From assembly GCF_016862375.1 (NCBI RefSeq), contig NZ_BOMV01000007.1, positions 124,001 through 188,000 of the forward strand: 64,000 nucleotides of DNA, given 5' to 3'. Under the pieces are notes generated by a model. That model had not been told where the DNA came from. It searched no databases and saw only the letters and a list, made by a program, of their open reading frames with translations. How positions within the stretch are numbered: position 1 is the stretch's first letter; the number at the start of each line of letters is the position of its first letter. Both the position numbers and the translations under genes were made by a program. This DNA is from Paractinoplanes rishiriensis. Its GTDB lineage: Bacteria > Actinomycetota > Actinomycetes > Mycobacteriales > Micromonosporaceae. Of the stretch, positions 36,228 through 45,025 are shown in pieces.

Positions 36228-36496
36228 GACGCCACCGTCCGGCTCAGCGCCTCGTACGTGATCACCCGGACCTTGGTCGAGCGGCCGGCCACCCGCATGA
36301 GGTCACCCATGGTCATCATGTGCTCGGCCATCCGGCGCAGGTCGGCGCTGTCGGTGACGGGCCGGTTCAGGCCGAGCTCACGGGCCGACAGGTCCCAGAG
36401 GCCCTCGGCCATCCGCCTGCCGACGAGTTCGGCGAGCGCGCTGAGTGACTCGTCCTCGGTGGGGCGGGCCTGCACGTACTCGTTGCTCGGAGTCAT
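36224..36496 (-). CDS. 90-residue protein of the chemosensory operon, unknown
   Basis: The ATG at 36496 has GGGAG six bases upstream (a GTG at 36499 is possible). The product is helical and soluble, with no motif I recognise (ELVGRRMAEGLWDLSARELG, then LRRMAEHMMTMGDLMRVAG). It lies 12 bases after the receptor gene and overlaps the GAF gene, so it is surely part of the operon and may be an adaptor for the GAF protein. Confidence 0.75.
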   Translation of the reverse strand: MTPSNEYVQARPTEDESLSALAELVGRRMAEGLWDLSARELGLNRPVTDSADLRRMAEHMMTMGDLMRVAGRSTKVRVITYEALSRTVAS

Positions 36497-36508
36497 CACG
36501 TCTCCCGG

Positions 36509-37549
36509 TCAGAAGAGTTCGATCGTCGGCGTGGCGTCGGCCTCGGCCTGGTCGCCGGTGCTCACCGCGTGGGTGGCCCGCTGCCGGCCCATCACGTGCT
36601 TGGCCCGCAGATCCTCGATCCGGATGGCGCGGTCCCGCACCTGCTCGGCGGGCATCTCGCCGTCCGCGTACGCGATCACGTCCTCGGTCTGGCGGCGCAC
36701 GTCTCCCACCGCCTCCGCCACGTGCTCGAGCATCTGCCGGCTGATGTCCTGGAACTGCACGTGACCCACCGCACCGGTGGTTTCGGACGTCAGCGCCGCC
36801 GAGCTCGCCTCCACCTGCCGGGCCGCCTGCATGGTGTCCTGCAGGATGCCGGACACCATCTCGGACATCTCCCGCTGCGCGTTCGCGACGCCCGCGAGAC
36901 GCCGGGTCATCGCGGTGTCGATGGTCGGCTCGGCCTGGCCGTTGTCCTTGTCGAACTGGCTGTCGTCGGAGAGCGCCGCGTCCAGCCGGGTGGTCAGGTC
37001 GGCGATGTTGCTGCCGATGTCGGTGGCCGCCCGGCGGGATCGGTCGGCCAGCTTACGCACCTCGTCGGCGACCACCGAGAAGCCCTCACCGGCGTCGCCG
37101 GCCCGGACCGCCTCGATCATCGCGTTCAGCGCGAGGATGTTGGTGGCCCGGCTGACCTCCTCGATCTGCTTCACGTGCTGCTTGAGCCCGCGCATCTCCT
37201 CGACCAGCCGGTGGATCTGCTCGTCGCGGTACAGGAAATACCGGATCAGCCGGTCCACCAGCTGGTCGTTGGCGCCGGTCACCCGGCCCAGCTCGGTCTG
37301 GGTGCGGCCGAGGGTGCCGGCCAGCGAGGCGACGTCGCCGGACATCACCTCGGCCAGCGCGTCGACCTTGATCAGCTGCTGGACGATGGACTCGGCCGCC
37401 TCGCCGGTCTGCTCGATGACGTCGGTGAGGTGCGCGTCCACCACCTCGCAGAACGACGACACCGGGCGCAGCGCCTCGGCGACCACGTCAGCCTCGACCT
37501 GCCGCTCGCCCGGGGCGATCGGCTCGGACCGGCGGAGCAGGCTGGGCAT
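36509..37549 (-). CDS. Cytoplasmic methyl-accepting chemotaxis protein with atypical tip
   Basis: 346 residues, no membrane segment. The MCP signalling hairpin lies at about 60-320, with the tip [19 protein letters not shown] near residue 133 and [15 protein letters not shown] after it. The usual QTN is ATN here: the Gln at the tip is replaced by Ala. The C-terminal part contains [14 protein letters not shown], seen in some chemoreceptors. There is no obvious sensor domain in the first 55 residues. GGAGG precedes the ATG at 37549; an upstream in-frame ATG at 37573 lacks one. It lies 33 bases after the first CheY gene. Confidence 0.88.
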   Translation of the reverse strand: MPSLLRRSEPIAPGERQVEADVVAEALRPVSSFCEVVDAHLTDVIEQTGEAAESIVQQLIKVDALAEVMSGDVASLAGTLGRTQTELGRVTGANDQLVDRLIRYFLYRDEQIHRLVEEMRGLKQHVKQIEEVSRATNILALNAMIEAVRAGDAGEGFSVVADEVRKLADRSRRAATDIGSNIADLTTRLDAALSDDSQFDKDNGQAEPTIDTAMTRRLAGVANAQREMSEMVSGILQDTMQAARQVEASSAALTSETTGAVGHVQFQDISRQMLEHVAEAVGDVRRQTEDVIAYADGEMPAEQVRDRAIRIEDLRAKHVMGRQRATHAVSTGDQAEADATPTIELF

Positions 37550-37582
37550 GGACACCACCTCCGGGGCAGACACGGTGCGCTT

Positions 37583-37954
37583 TCAGGCGCCGGGGAGCAC
37601 CTGCTTGATCACCCCGAGGAGCTGGTCCGGTGCGACCGGCTTGACCAGCCAGCCGGTGGCGCCGGCGGACTTGGCCTCGGCCCGCTTGGTCTGCTCCGAC
37701 TCGGTGGTCAGCATGAGCATCGGGGTGAACCGCATGCCGGGCGCCTTGCGGGCCTCCCGGACGAACGTGATCCCGTCCATCTGCGGCATGTTCACGTCAC
37801 TGATGATCAGGTTGGGCTTGAGGCCCTTGCCGATCTTGTCGAGCGCCTCCTTGCCGTGGCCCGCGGTCTCCACGGCGTAACCGGCCTTGGTGAGGATGGA
37901 CTTCAGGCTCATGAGCATGGTGGCGGAGTCGTCGACGAGCATCACAGTGGTCAT
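37583..37954 (-). CDS. cheY: CheY-like single-domain response regulator
   Basis: 123 residues, receiver domain only. The acidic pocket is MLVDDSA, phospho-acceptor Asp53 (IISDVNMPQMDG), Thr in MLTTES and Lys in WLVKPVAP. It should be phosphorylated by the CheA encoded two genes upstream. It is the closer match to classical CheY of the two regulators in the operon. The start overlaps the STAS gene stop by 4 bases. Confidence 0.92.
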   Translation of the reverse strand: MTTVMLVDDSATMLMSLKSILTKAGYAVETAGHGKEALDKIGKGLKPNLIISDVNMPQMDGITFVREARKAPGMRFTPMLMLTTESEQTKRAEAKSAGATGWLVKPVAPDQLLGVIKQVLPGA

Positions 37955-38223
37955 GGAGGTTCACTTCCTTGTCGGTTGACCCCACTGCTCCCCCCGAGCA
38001 GTGGCAGCACCTGGGTCGCCAGAAAGGCGTCCGCCGGTGCCGCTGTTACCTTCGGCTGGAACCGCAACATCGCCTGGAATGCGCCGGTGTGCAGATGGTT
38101 GCAACGTCGGAGGTTTACCTTCGCCTTCTGGGTGACCCGGAGCCAGGCGGCCAGCTGTTCCACCTCGTCGACCGTGACCACCCCGGTCAGCGTCGCGGTG
38201 TTCTCATGCAACTCGAGCGGCAA
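37951..38223 (-). CDS. STAS-domain protein
   Basis: 90 residues, one STAS fold (ENTATLTGVVTVDEVEQL and KVNLRRCNHLHTGAFQAML). Classical anti-anti-sigma STAS domains have a DSSG phosphosite; here that loop reads CNHLHTGA, the version seen in chemosensory clusters, where a Thr could replace Ser. Its start lies 20 bases inside the cheA 3' end, an unusually deep overlap that implies tight coupling. Its role is unknown. Confidence 0.8.
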   Translation of the reverse strand: MPLELHENTATLTGVVTVDEVEQLAAWLRVTQKAKVNLRRCNHLHTGAFQAMLRFQPKVTAAPADAFLATQVLPLLGGSSGVNRQGSEPP

Positions 38224-40552
38224 GACCGAGCACCTCCTTCATGTTCAGCACCAGCAGCACCAGCCCGTCGCCGAGCAGGGCCGTGCCGGAGAACTCGTCG
38301 GCGTACGCCAGCAGGCCCTCCATCGGCTTGAGGATCACGTCGACCTCGCGGTGGAACTGCTCGACCAGCAGTCCGACCCGCTGGCCGTTCACGTTCACGA
38401 TCAGGATCTTCCGGTCCGTGCCGTTCGCCGCATCCCACGGCATGTCCAGCGCCCGGGCCAGGTCGACCACCGGCACCACCTCCCCGCGCAGGACCACCAC
38501 GTCCTGGTGCAGGACGCGGTTCAGCTCGTCGGCCGGCACCCGTACCGTCTCGACCACCAGGTCGACCGGGATGCCGAAGCGCTGGCCGGCCACGCTCACC
38601 ACCATCACCTGGGTGACCGCCATCGACAGCGGCAGCCGCAGCCGGGTCGAGGTGCCCCGGCCGAACTGGGATTTCATGGTCACCGAGCCGCCCAGCTTTT
38701 CCACGCTGGCCCGCACCGCGTCCATGCCCACGCCCCGCCCGGACAGGTCGGACACCTGGTCGGCGGTCGAGAAGCCGGGCCGGAACACCAGGTCGACGGC
38801 GTCCGCATCGGTGAGCGTCTCCAGCTCCTCCTCGGTGATCAAACCTTTCTCGTACGCCTTGCGCTTGACCCGGTCCGGGTCGACGCCCCGGCCGTCGTCC
38901 GAGATCTCGACGATCACCGCGTCCCCGTCGGCGACGGCGGCCAGGGTGATCCGGGCCGTCGGCGCCTTGCCCGCCGACACCCGTTCGTCGGACGGCTCGA
39001 TGCCGTGGTCCAGGCTGTTGCGGACGAGATGCACCAGCGGGTCGGCGAGCGCCTCGATGACGTCCTTGTCGGCCATCGTGTCCTCGCCCTCCATGACCAG
39101 CTCGATGGTCTTGCCGAGCCGCCGGCTCAGGTCGCGCACCAGACGCGGGAACCGGGAGAAGGCGACCGAGAGCGGCAGCATCCGGACGTCCATCACGGCG
39201 GCCTGGAGCTCCTCGGCGATCCGGTGCATGCCGGAGTACTGGTCCTTGATCCGGCGGGACAGCGCCCGGCTGCCGAACTCCTCCTCGGCGGCCTGGGCCA
39301 GGAAGGTGAGGCCGTTCTTGGCGACGTTGAGCTCGCCGACCAGCTCCATGAGGTGGTCGACCTTCTCCTGGTCGACCTTGAGGATGCGGCTGCCGACCTG
39401 GCCGCCCGGGTCGTCGGCGCGGCCGCGGTCCACCGGGGCATGCTCGGCCATCGGCATCGGCGCCGCGATCGGGACGGCGTCCTCGGGCGGCGGGGTGTCG
39501 CCGAGCAGCCGGGTGGTGGTGGCGGTGAGCGTGACCACGTCGTTCGGTTCGACGATCTCGACCGGGTCGCCGAGGGCGTGCGCGGCCGAGGTGACCGCGT
39601 GCGCGATGGCGGCCAGGTGGACGTCACCGGTCGGGTTGAGGGCCAGGCAGCGCAGCGCGGCGGTGAGCAGGGACCGGGCGTCGGCGACCAGGTCGGGGTC
39701 CTCCACCTCGGCGTACCCGGTCTCGGCCACCGGCACCGGCGCCGGCGCCTCGGTCTCGCCGGCCAGGTACCGCTGGATCGCGTCGCCGTCCAGGTCGGCC
39801 CACTCGAGCTGGTCGTTCACGTAGCGGAACAGGTAGTCGATCTCGCCGCCGGCGGCGCGCGCCGCGAAGACGAACGAGACCAGGCAGGCGTACTCGTCGT
39901 AGTCGGCCGGGTCGGGCCACTCGTCCGGCGGGATGGCGACCAGCCGTTCCAGGGCCGGCACCTGGCGGATCAGGTGCAGCGGGTCCTCGGCCCGGAAGAA
40001 GCAGCCGGAGTCCGGCAGGTAGCGGGCGAACCGCAGGGTGGCGCTGGTGGTGCGCAGCCAGGTCGCGGTCTCGGCCAGCCACTCCTCGTCGAAGCTGCCC
40101 AGCCAGTCCGGCGCCACCTGCCGCGGCCGCGCGACCGGCGCCGTGGCGGCCTCGGCCGGGGCGGGTTCGCCACCGATCGGCGCCCGTAGCCGGGTGATCA
40201 GGGTGGCCGCGTCGGCGCCCGCGGTGTCCGGCAGGCACTCGTTCGCGGTGACGTGTGCCAGCCAGCCCCGGATCAGGTCGAACGCGGCCAGCAGGTCGTC
40301 CGTCATGCCCGAGTCGAGCGCCAGCGCGCCGCCGCGTACCTGGTCCAAAAGATCTTCGGCAGCGTGGGTGAGCCTGGTCAGCTCGGGGAAGTCGAACAGG
40401 CCGGACGAACCCTTGAACGTGTGCGCGGCCCGGAACACCTCGTTGACCAGTTCCGGGTCGCCCGGCGTGCGCTCGAGCTGGAGCAGGCCCTCGTCGACGC
40501 TGGTCAGCAGGTCGGCGGCCTCGGCGAGGAACTGGGAGAGCAGCGGATTCAT
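38204..40552 (-). CDS. cheA: Chemotaxis histidine kinase CheA
   Basis: 782 residues. An N-terminal Hpt domain has phospho-acceptor His44 (AAHTFKGSSG). A middle domain (about 160-265, with CFFRAEDPLHLIRQVPAL) is followed by an acidic linker, the dimerisation domain, the HATPase core (HLVRNSLDHGIEP, DDGRGVDP, GRGVGMDAVR) and a C-terminal CheW-like domain (VLRGEVVPVVDLARAL). It phosphorylates CheY and CheB. No receiver domain is fused. It overlaps the second CheY gene by 4 bases at its start and the STAS gene by 20 at its end. Confidence 0.96.
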   Translation of the reverse strand: MNPLLSQFLAEAADLLTSVDEGLLQLERTPGDPELVNEVFRAAHTFKGSSGLFDFPELTRLTHAAEDLLDQVRGGALALDSGMTDDLLAAFDLIRGWLAHVTANECLPDTAGADAATLITRLRAPIGGEPAPAEAATAPVARPRQVAPDWLGSFDEEWLAETATWLRTTSATLRFARYLPDSGCFFRAEDPLHLIRQVPALERLVAIPPDEWPDPADYDEYACLVSFVFAARAAGGEIDYLFRYVNDQLEWADLDGDAIQRYLAGETEAPAPVPVAETGYAEVEDPDLVADARSLLTAALRCLALNPTGDVHLAAIAHAVTSAAHALGDPVEIVEPNDVVTLTATTTRLLGDTPPPEDAVPIAAPMPMAEHAPVDRGRADDPGGQVGSRILKVDQEKVDHLMELVGELNVAKNGLTFLAQAAEEEFGSRALSRRIKDQYSGMHRIAEELQAAVMDVRMLPLSVAFSRFPRLVRDLSRRLGKTIELVMEGEDTMADKDVIEALADPLVHLVRNSLDHGIEPSDERVSAGKAPTARITLAAVADGDAVIVEISDDGRGVDPDRVKRKAYEKGLITEEELETLTDADAVDLVFRPGFSTADQVSDLSGRGVGMDAVRASVEKLGGSVTMKSQFGRGTSTRLRLPLSMAVTQVMVVSVAGQRFGIPVDLVVETVRVPADELNRVLHQDVVVLRGEVVPVVDLARALDMPWDAANGTDRKILIVNVNGQRVGLLVEQFHREVDVILKPMEGLLAYADEFSGTALLGDGLVLLVLNMKEVLGLAARVA

Positions 40553-40941
40553 GCCGGCACACCCCTGTCGGCGGTCAGGATCCGGGCCACCCGCACCAGA
40601 CGGTCCGCCGACACCGGCTTGACCATGTAGAGGTTGGCGCCGGCCTCGTAGGCCCGGTCGGCGTCGCCGGCCCGGTCCTCGGTGCTGATCATCACCACCG
40701 GCGCGGCGGTGCCCACCGTCTCCGAGCGCAGCGTCTCGACGCAGGTGTACCCGTTCATCTTCGGCATGTTGACGTCGACCACGAACAGGTCGAACGGGGT
40801 GGCCAGCGCCGACTCGACCGCCTCCAGGCCGTTCGCCGCCTCGGCCACCCCGAAGCCGGCGTCGGCCAGCAGCTTGGTGTGGTACATCCGCACCGTCGCG
40901 GCATCGTCCACGACGAGCACCTTGGGCTCGGTGTCGGTCAT
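40549..40941 (-). CDS. Second CheY-like response regulator
   Basis: 130 residues, receiver only. Phospho-acceptor Asp56 (FVVDVNMPKMNG), Thr replaced by Ser in MISTED, Lys in MVKPVS. It starts in the TGATG shared with the cheR stop and ends overlapping cheA. Two single-domain receivers in one operon suggest that one acts as phosphate sink or drives a separate output (family knowledge, inference here). Confidence 0.9.
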   Translation of the reverse strand: MTDTEPKVLVVDDAATVRMYHTKLLADAGFGVAEAANGLEAVESALATPFDLFVVDVNMPKMNGYTCVETLRSETVGTAAPVVMISTEDRAGDADRAYEAGANLYMVKPVSADRLVRVARILTADRGVPA

Positions 40942-41807
40942 CACTTGGCTCCGGTCGGTCGTTGGTAGACGATGCCCTCCGGCAGGCGGTTCGGGGTGAA
41001 GATCGGGGAGATCCGGCTCATCGACTCGGAGTGGCCGAGGAACAGGTAGCCGCCGGGGCGCAGCGCGCCGTACAGGTTCTCGGCCGCCCGGCGGCTGGAC
41101 AGCTCGTCGAAGTAGATCAGCACGTTGCGGCAGAAGATCACGTCGAAGTCCTTGAACCGGCGCATGTCCGCGGTGTCGCAGACGTTGATCTGATGCAGCG
41201 TGACCGCGCCGCGGATGCCCTCGTCCAGCTGGTAGCGGCCGGAACCCACCCCGGCGAAGTACTTGGCCAGCCACGGCTTGGGCACCCGCTGGAGCGACCG
41301 CTCGCCGTAGCTGGCGTGCCCGGCCCGGGCCAGCACGTCGCTGTCGATGTCGGCGCCGTGTATCTCCACGTCCAGGGTGTCGATGTGCGGCCACTCCTCC
41401 AGCAGCCGCAGCGCGATCGAGTACGGCTCCTCGCCGGTCGAGCAGGGCAGCGAGAGGATCTTGACGGGTCCGCTGATCCGGTGCGGTCCGCCGCGCATCT
41501 CCACCACGTTCGGCAGCACCGCGTTGAGCAGCGCGTCGAACTGGTAGTCCTCGCGCAGGAAGTAGGTCTCGTTGACGGTCAGCTGATTGATCAGGTCTTG
41601 CAGCAGGTCGGGCCGGTTGTCCAGCCGCAGCGCCGCGAACCATGAGTAGAACCCGTCGAAGCCGCCGTTGCGGATGCACGTGTCGATCCGCTTGTCCACG
41701 AAGTACCGTTTCGCCGCCGTGAACTGGATCCCGGTGCGTTTGTAGAAGTACTCGCGGAACTTCTCGAAGTCGGCTTCGCTGAGCCCGCTCGCGGCTGCGG
41801 TCGTCAT
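40941..41807 (-). CDS. cheR: Chemoreceptor glutamate methyltransferase CheR
   Basis: 288 residues. An N-terminal helical domain (about 10-85) is followed by the SAM-binding fold: VNETYFLREDYQF, ILSLPCSTGEEPYSIALRL and FCRNVLIYFDE. It methylates receptor glutamates for adaptation, opposing CheB. Both receptors in the operon are candidate substrates. It overlaps the HEAT-repeat gene by 4 bases and the second cheY by 1. Confidence 0.95.
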   Translation of the reverse strand: MTTAAASGLSEADFEKFREYFYKRTGIQFTAAKRYFVDKRIDTCIRNGGFDGFYSWFAALRLDNRPDLLQDLINQLTVNETYFLREDYQFDALLNAVLPNVVEMRGGPHRISGPVKILSLPCSTGEEPYSIALRLLEEWPHIDTLDVEIHGADIDSDVLARAGHASYGERSLQRVPKPWLAKYFAGVGSGRYQLDEGIRGAVTLHQINVCDTADMRRFKDFDVIFCRNVLIYFDELSSRRAAENLYGALRPGGYLFLGHSESMSRISPIFTPNRLPEGIVYQRPTGAK

Positions 41808-42400
41808 CGCAGCGCCGCCTCGACCGTGAAGCGCAGGAACGGGTCGTTCGGGAACCGGCGCACCGCCCGCTCCAGCAGGTCGTGGTGTTCCGGGCCGAGC
41901 GAGGGCAGCAGCGCGTCGATGGCCGAGGCCACCACGTTCGGGTGCGGGTCGTCGCGGATCATGTCGGCCAGCCAGGCGAGCGCGGCCGGGTGCTGGAGGT
42001 CGGCCAGGACCATGGCGGTCATGACGCGGACGTCGTGATCCTCGTCGGCCAGCAGGCGCGGCACGATCGGTGGCACCGACAGCGGCATGGTCGACAGCGC
42101 CTCCGCCACCGCGGTCCGCAGATCGGCGTCGTCACTGGCCAGATGGACGGCGAGCGCCGAGGCCACGGTGTCGGTGTCGTGTGCGGCCAGGGTGGTCAGC
42201 ATCGCGTCCCGGGCCCTCGTCTCCGTTTCGCCCGCGACCCGCTCGAGCAGGGCCGGCACCGCCTCGTCGACCCTGTCCAGGCTGAGCGCCGCCTCCCGCC
42301 GGAGTTCCGGATCGGGATCGTCGAGCTGCGTGAGCAGGACCTCCGTCGAGGGTGGCTGCGGTGTCTCGTCCGGCTTCGACTCCCGGCGTACGAGTCCCAT
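41804..42400 (-). CDS. HEAT-repeat protein between cheB and cheR
   Basis: 198 residues made of about five helical HEAT/PBS-lyase-type repeats (DPDPELRREAALSLDRVD, DADLRTAVAEALSTM, DHDVRVMTAMVLADLQ, HPNVVASAIDALLPSL). There is no membrane segment or enzyme motif. HEAT proteins are scaffolds; placed between the two adaptation enzymes and translationally coupled to CheR, it may dock one of them to the array (inference). Confidence 0.85.
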   Translation of the reverse strand: MGLVRRESKPDETPQPPSTEVLLTQLDDPDPELRREAALSLDRVDEAVPALLERVAGETETRARDAMLTTLAAHDTDTVASALAVHLASDDADLRTAVAEALSTMPLSVPPIVPRLLADEDHDVRVMTAMVLADLQHPAALAWLADMIRDDPHPNVVASAIDALLPSLGPEHHDLLERAVRRFPNDPFLRFTVEAALR

Positions 42401-42415
42401 CTTTTCTCCTTGCCT

Positions 42416-43459
42416 CTAGCGGACCCAGTCGGCGAGCTGGTCGGCGATCGCCTCGGCCGGCAGCACCTCGGTCGCGCCGCCGCGCCGGGCCAGCTCGCCC
42501 GGCATCCCCCACACCACCGCGGTCTCCTCGGCCTCGGCGACCGTGCGCCCGCCGTCGGCCCGCACCGCGGCCATCTCGGCGGCGCCGTCGTCGCCCATCC
42601 CGGTCAGCAGCGCACACACCAGCCGGGACGAATCCAGGTGCCGGCGGGCCGAGGCGACCAGCCGGTCCACGCTCGGGTGCCAGCGGTACTCAGCGCTGGA
42701 CGGCACGCTCTTGACGATCAGGCCGTCGGTGCGCCGTGCCACCACCACGTCCGCGCTGCCCCGGCCCAGGTAGATGTTGCCGCGCTGGATCGTCATGATC
42801 CGGTCCACCTCGTGCACCCGCAGCGCGCACAGGCCGTCCAGCCGGCGGGCCAGCGCCGCGGTGAACGACGCCGGGATGTGCTGGGCCACCACCACGGGCG
42901 CACCGAGCGAGGCCGGCAACCGAGGCAGCAGGTCGGCGAGCAACTGCGGGCCGCCGGTCGACGAGCCGATCAGCACGAGATCCACGGCTCCGGCCGGGGC
43001 CGCCTCCCGCGGCCGCGGCCGGTCCGCCTTGATCCGGGCGCTCAGTCCGGTGCTCCGGTTGAGCCGGGCCGAGGCCGCCGCCTTTACCTTCTGCACCAGC
43101 TCGATCGCGACCTCGTCGATGTTCAGCGAGACCGTGCCGCCCGGCTTGGGCACGTAGTCGACCGCGCCCAGCTCCAGCGCTTCCAGGGTGACCAGCGCGT
43201 TCCGCTCGGTGATGGACGACACCATGACGACCGGGGTGGGCCGCTGCTCCATGATCTTGACGAGGCAGGTGAGCCCGTCCATCTCCGGCATGTTCACGTC
43301 CATTGTGACCACGTCGGGCTGGATCCGGTCCAGCTGTTCCAGCGCGTCCACCCCGTTGCGGGCGGTGTGCACTTCGAACTGGCCGGAGTCGACCAGGATG
43401 CCCTTGAGCGCGCGGCGCATCAGCGCCGAGTCGTCAACGACCAGGACGGAGGTGGCCAC
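42416..43459 (-). CDS. cheB: Chemoreceptor glutamate methylesterase CheB
   Basis: 347 residues. The N-terminal receiver has phospho-acceptor Asp54 (VTMDVNMPEMDG). The esterase domain shows its catalytic triad: Ser167 (GSSTGG), His194 (AQHIPASFT) and the Asp of GMGDDGA. Phosphorylation by CheA should activate it to remove receptor methyl groups. It follows the cheW gene by 9 bases and precedes the HEAT gene by 15. Confidence 0.96.
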   Translation of the reverse strand: MATSVLVVDDSALMRRALKGILVDSGQFEVHTARNGVDALEQLDRIQPDVVTMDVNMPEMDGLTCLVKIMEQRPTPVVMVSSITERNALVTLEALELGAVDYVPKPGGTVSLNIDEVAIELVQKVKAAASARLNRSTGLSARIKADRPRPREAAPAGAVDLVLIGSSTGGPQLLADLLPRLPASLGAPVVVAQHIPASFTAALARRLDGLCALRVHEVDRIMTIQRGNIYLGRGSADVVVARRTDGLIVKSVPSSAEYRWHPSVDRLVASARRHLDSSRLVCALLTGMGDDGAAEMAAVRADGGRTVAEAEETAVVWGMPGELARRGGATEVLPAEAIADQLADWVR

Positions 43460-43468
43460 GTCGGATCC

Positions 43469-45013
43469 CTATGCCGGAACCAGGTCGTCTTCGGCGACGA
43501 CCTCCTCCAGTTGCCGGGCCTGCTCGGCGGCGAGCAGCTGGTCGACCTGCACCAGCAGCAGCATCCGCTTCTGGTCCGGCAGGTTCGCCACCCGCGACAC
43601 CACCCGCGCCTGCTCGGCGGAGAGCTCCGGGGCCGGCTCCAGGACGTGCCGGCCGACCCGAGCCACCTCGGCCACCGAGTCCACGATGAAGCCGGTGCGA
43701 ACCCCGCCGATGATCAGCACCACGATGCGCTGCCGCTCGTCACGCTCGCCGCGTTCCAGACCGAGGCGGGTACGAAGATCGACCACCGGCAGCACCGTGC
43801 CGCGCAGATTGACCAGGCCCTCCACGAAGTCGTACGACTTGGGCACCCGGATCAGCGCCTCCGGCACCCGGATGATCTCCTGCACCGCGTCCACGTCGAC
43901 GGCGTACTCCTCCTCGTCGAGGCGGAACACGACGAACAGTTCCTCGTCGCCCCGGCCGTCGTCGGCGCCCCGCTGGTCCTCGGCCATGTCCGGTGTCTCC
44001 TCCCGGTTCTGATGCTCGGCGAGCTCGTTGCGTACCTCGGGTGAGTCGAACATCCGGTTCACGCTCAGCACCGAGACCAGGCGCTTGCCCTCCTCGAGCC
44101 GGCACACCGACTCCACCTCGCTCTTGCGGCCGTCACCGGCCACGAAGTTGGGCAGCGGCGCCACCAGTTGATGCGGCACCCGCAGCACCTCGCGGACGGT
44201 GTCCATCACCACGCCCACCACGCCGCCGTCCAGCGAGACCACGACGATCCGGTTCTTCGGTTCCAGCGGTGTGATCGGCAGCCCGAAGACCCGGCGCATG
44301 CTCACCACCGGCAGCAGCCGGCCGCGCAGGTCGATCACGCCGAGCACCCGGCTGCCGGCGTTCGGCACGTGGCTGACCGACTCGGGGGCCTGCACGATCT
44401 CCTGCACCTGGTCGATCGGCAGCGCGTACTCCTGGCCCTCCACCGCGAAGCTGACCAGTTCCAGGGTGTCGTCGCTGTCGCCCTCGTCGTCCGGCTCGGC
44501 GGCGATCCGGGCTGCGGCGCCGGTGTCCCGGCCGTCGGACTTGCCGCCCAGCCGATCGAACTGGCTGCCCACCAGCCGGTCCACGTCCAGGACGCTGGTC
44601 ATCGCGCCGCCGTCCAGTTTGATCACGCCGATCAGCACGTCCGAGTTGACCGTGGACTGCACCGCGTCGGCCGACTCCATGGCCGCCGGGTCGATGCTGA
44701 TCACGCTGGCCACCCGGTCCACCACGAAGCCCAAGGGCACCCCGCCGTCCACCACGATCACCCGGGTGGTCTCGTCGTGCTCGGCCGCCGGCATGTCGCA
44801 GCACATCCGCAGGCTCACCACCGGCAGCACCCGGCCGCGCAGGTTGGCCAGGCCTTCCAGGGACGGCGGGCCGAGCGGCACCTTCACCACGGCGGGCATC
44901 CGGATGATCTCCTGGACCCGGTTCATCGGGAACGCGTAGCGCTCGCCCGCCATGTCGAAGGTGACGTAGTCGGCGTTGTCGTCCTCTACGGCCTGCTCGT
45001 CATCGATGCTCAT
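43469..45013 (-). CDS. cheW: CheW adaptor with three CheW domains in tandem
   Basis: 514 residues. Three complete CheW domains follow one another at about 15-155, 180-330 and 360-505. Each has its own VQEI(I/V) and LRGR(V/L)LPVV-type core: RMPAVVKVPLGPPSLEGLAN, QAPESVSHVPNAGSRVLG and RVPEALIRVPKSYDFVEGLV. Linkers are acidic. CheW couples receptors to CheA; a three-domain chain could bridge several units and stabilise an array. Most CheW proteins have one domain (about 160 residues). It lies 12 bases after the large receptor gene. Confidence 0.93.
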   Translation of the reverse strand: MSIDDEQAVEDDNADYVTFDMAGERYAFPMNRVQEIIRMPAVVKVPLGPPSLEGLANLRGRVLPVVSLRMCCDMPAAEHDETTRVIVVDGGVPLGFVVDRVASVISIDPAAMESADAVQSTVNSDVLIGVIKLDGGAMTSVLDVDRLVGSQFDRLGGKSDGRDTGAAARIAAEPDDEGDSDDTLELVSFAVEGQEYALPIDQVQEIVQAPESVSHVPNAGSRVLGVIDLRGRLLPVVSMRRVFGLPITPLEPKNRIVVVSLDGGVVGVVMDTVREVLRVPHQLVAPLPNFVAGDGRKSEVESVCRLEEGKRLVSVLSVNRMFDSPEVRNELAEHQNREETPDMAEDQRGADDGRGDEELFVVFRLDEEEYAVDVDAVQEIIRVPEALIRVPKSYDFVEGLVNLRGTVLPVVDLRTRLGLERGERDERQRIVVLIIGGVRTGFIVDSVAEVARVGRHVLEPAPELSAEQARVVSRVANLPDQKRMLLLVQVDQLLAAEQARQLEEVVAEDDLVPA

Positions 45014-45025
45014 CGGTGCCCCCGT

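Noticed and set aside
36569..40189. 1206-codon open frame antisense to the receptor, cheY and cheA genes
   Set aside because: High-GC shadow frame; the minus-strand genes have clear domains and overlaps.
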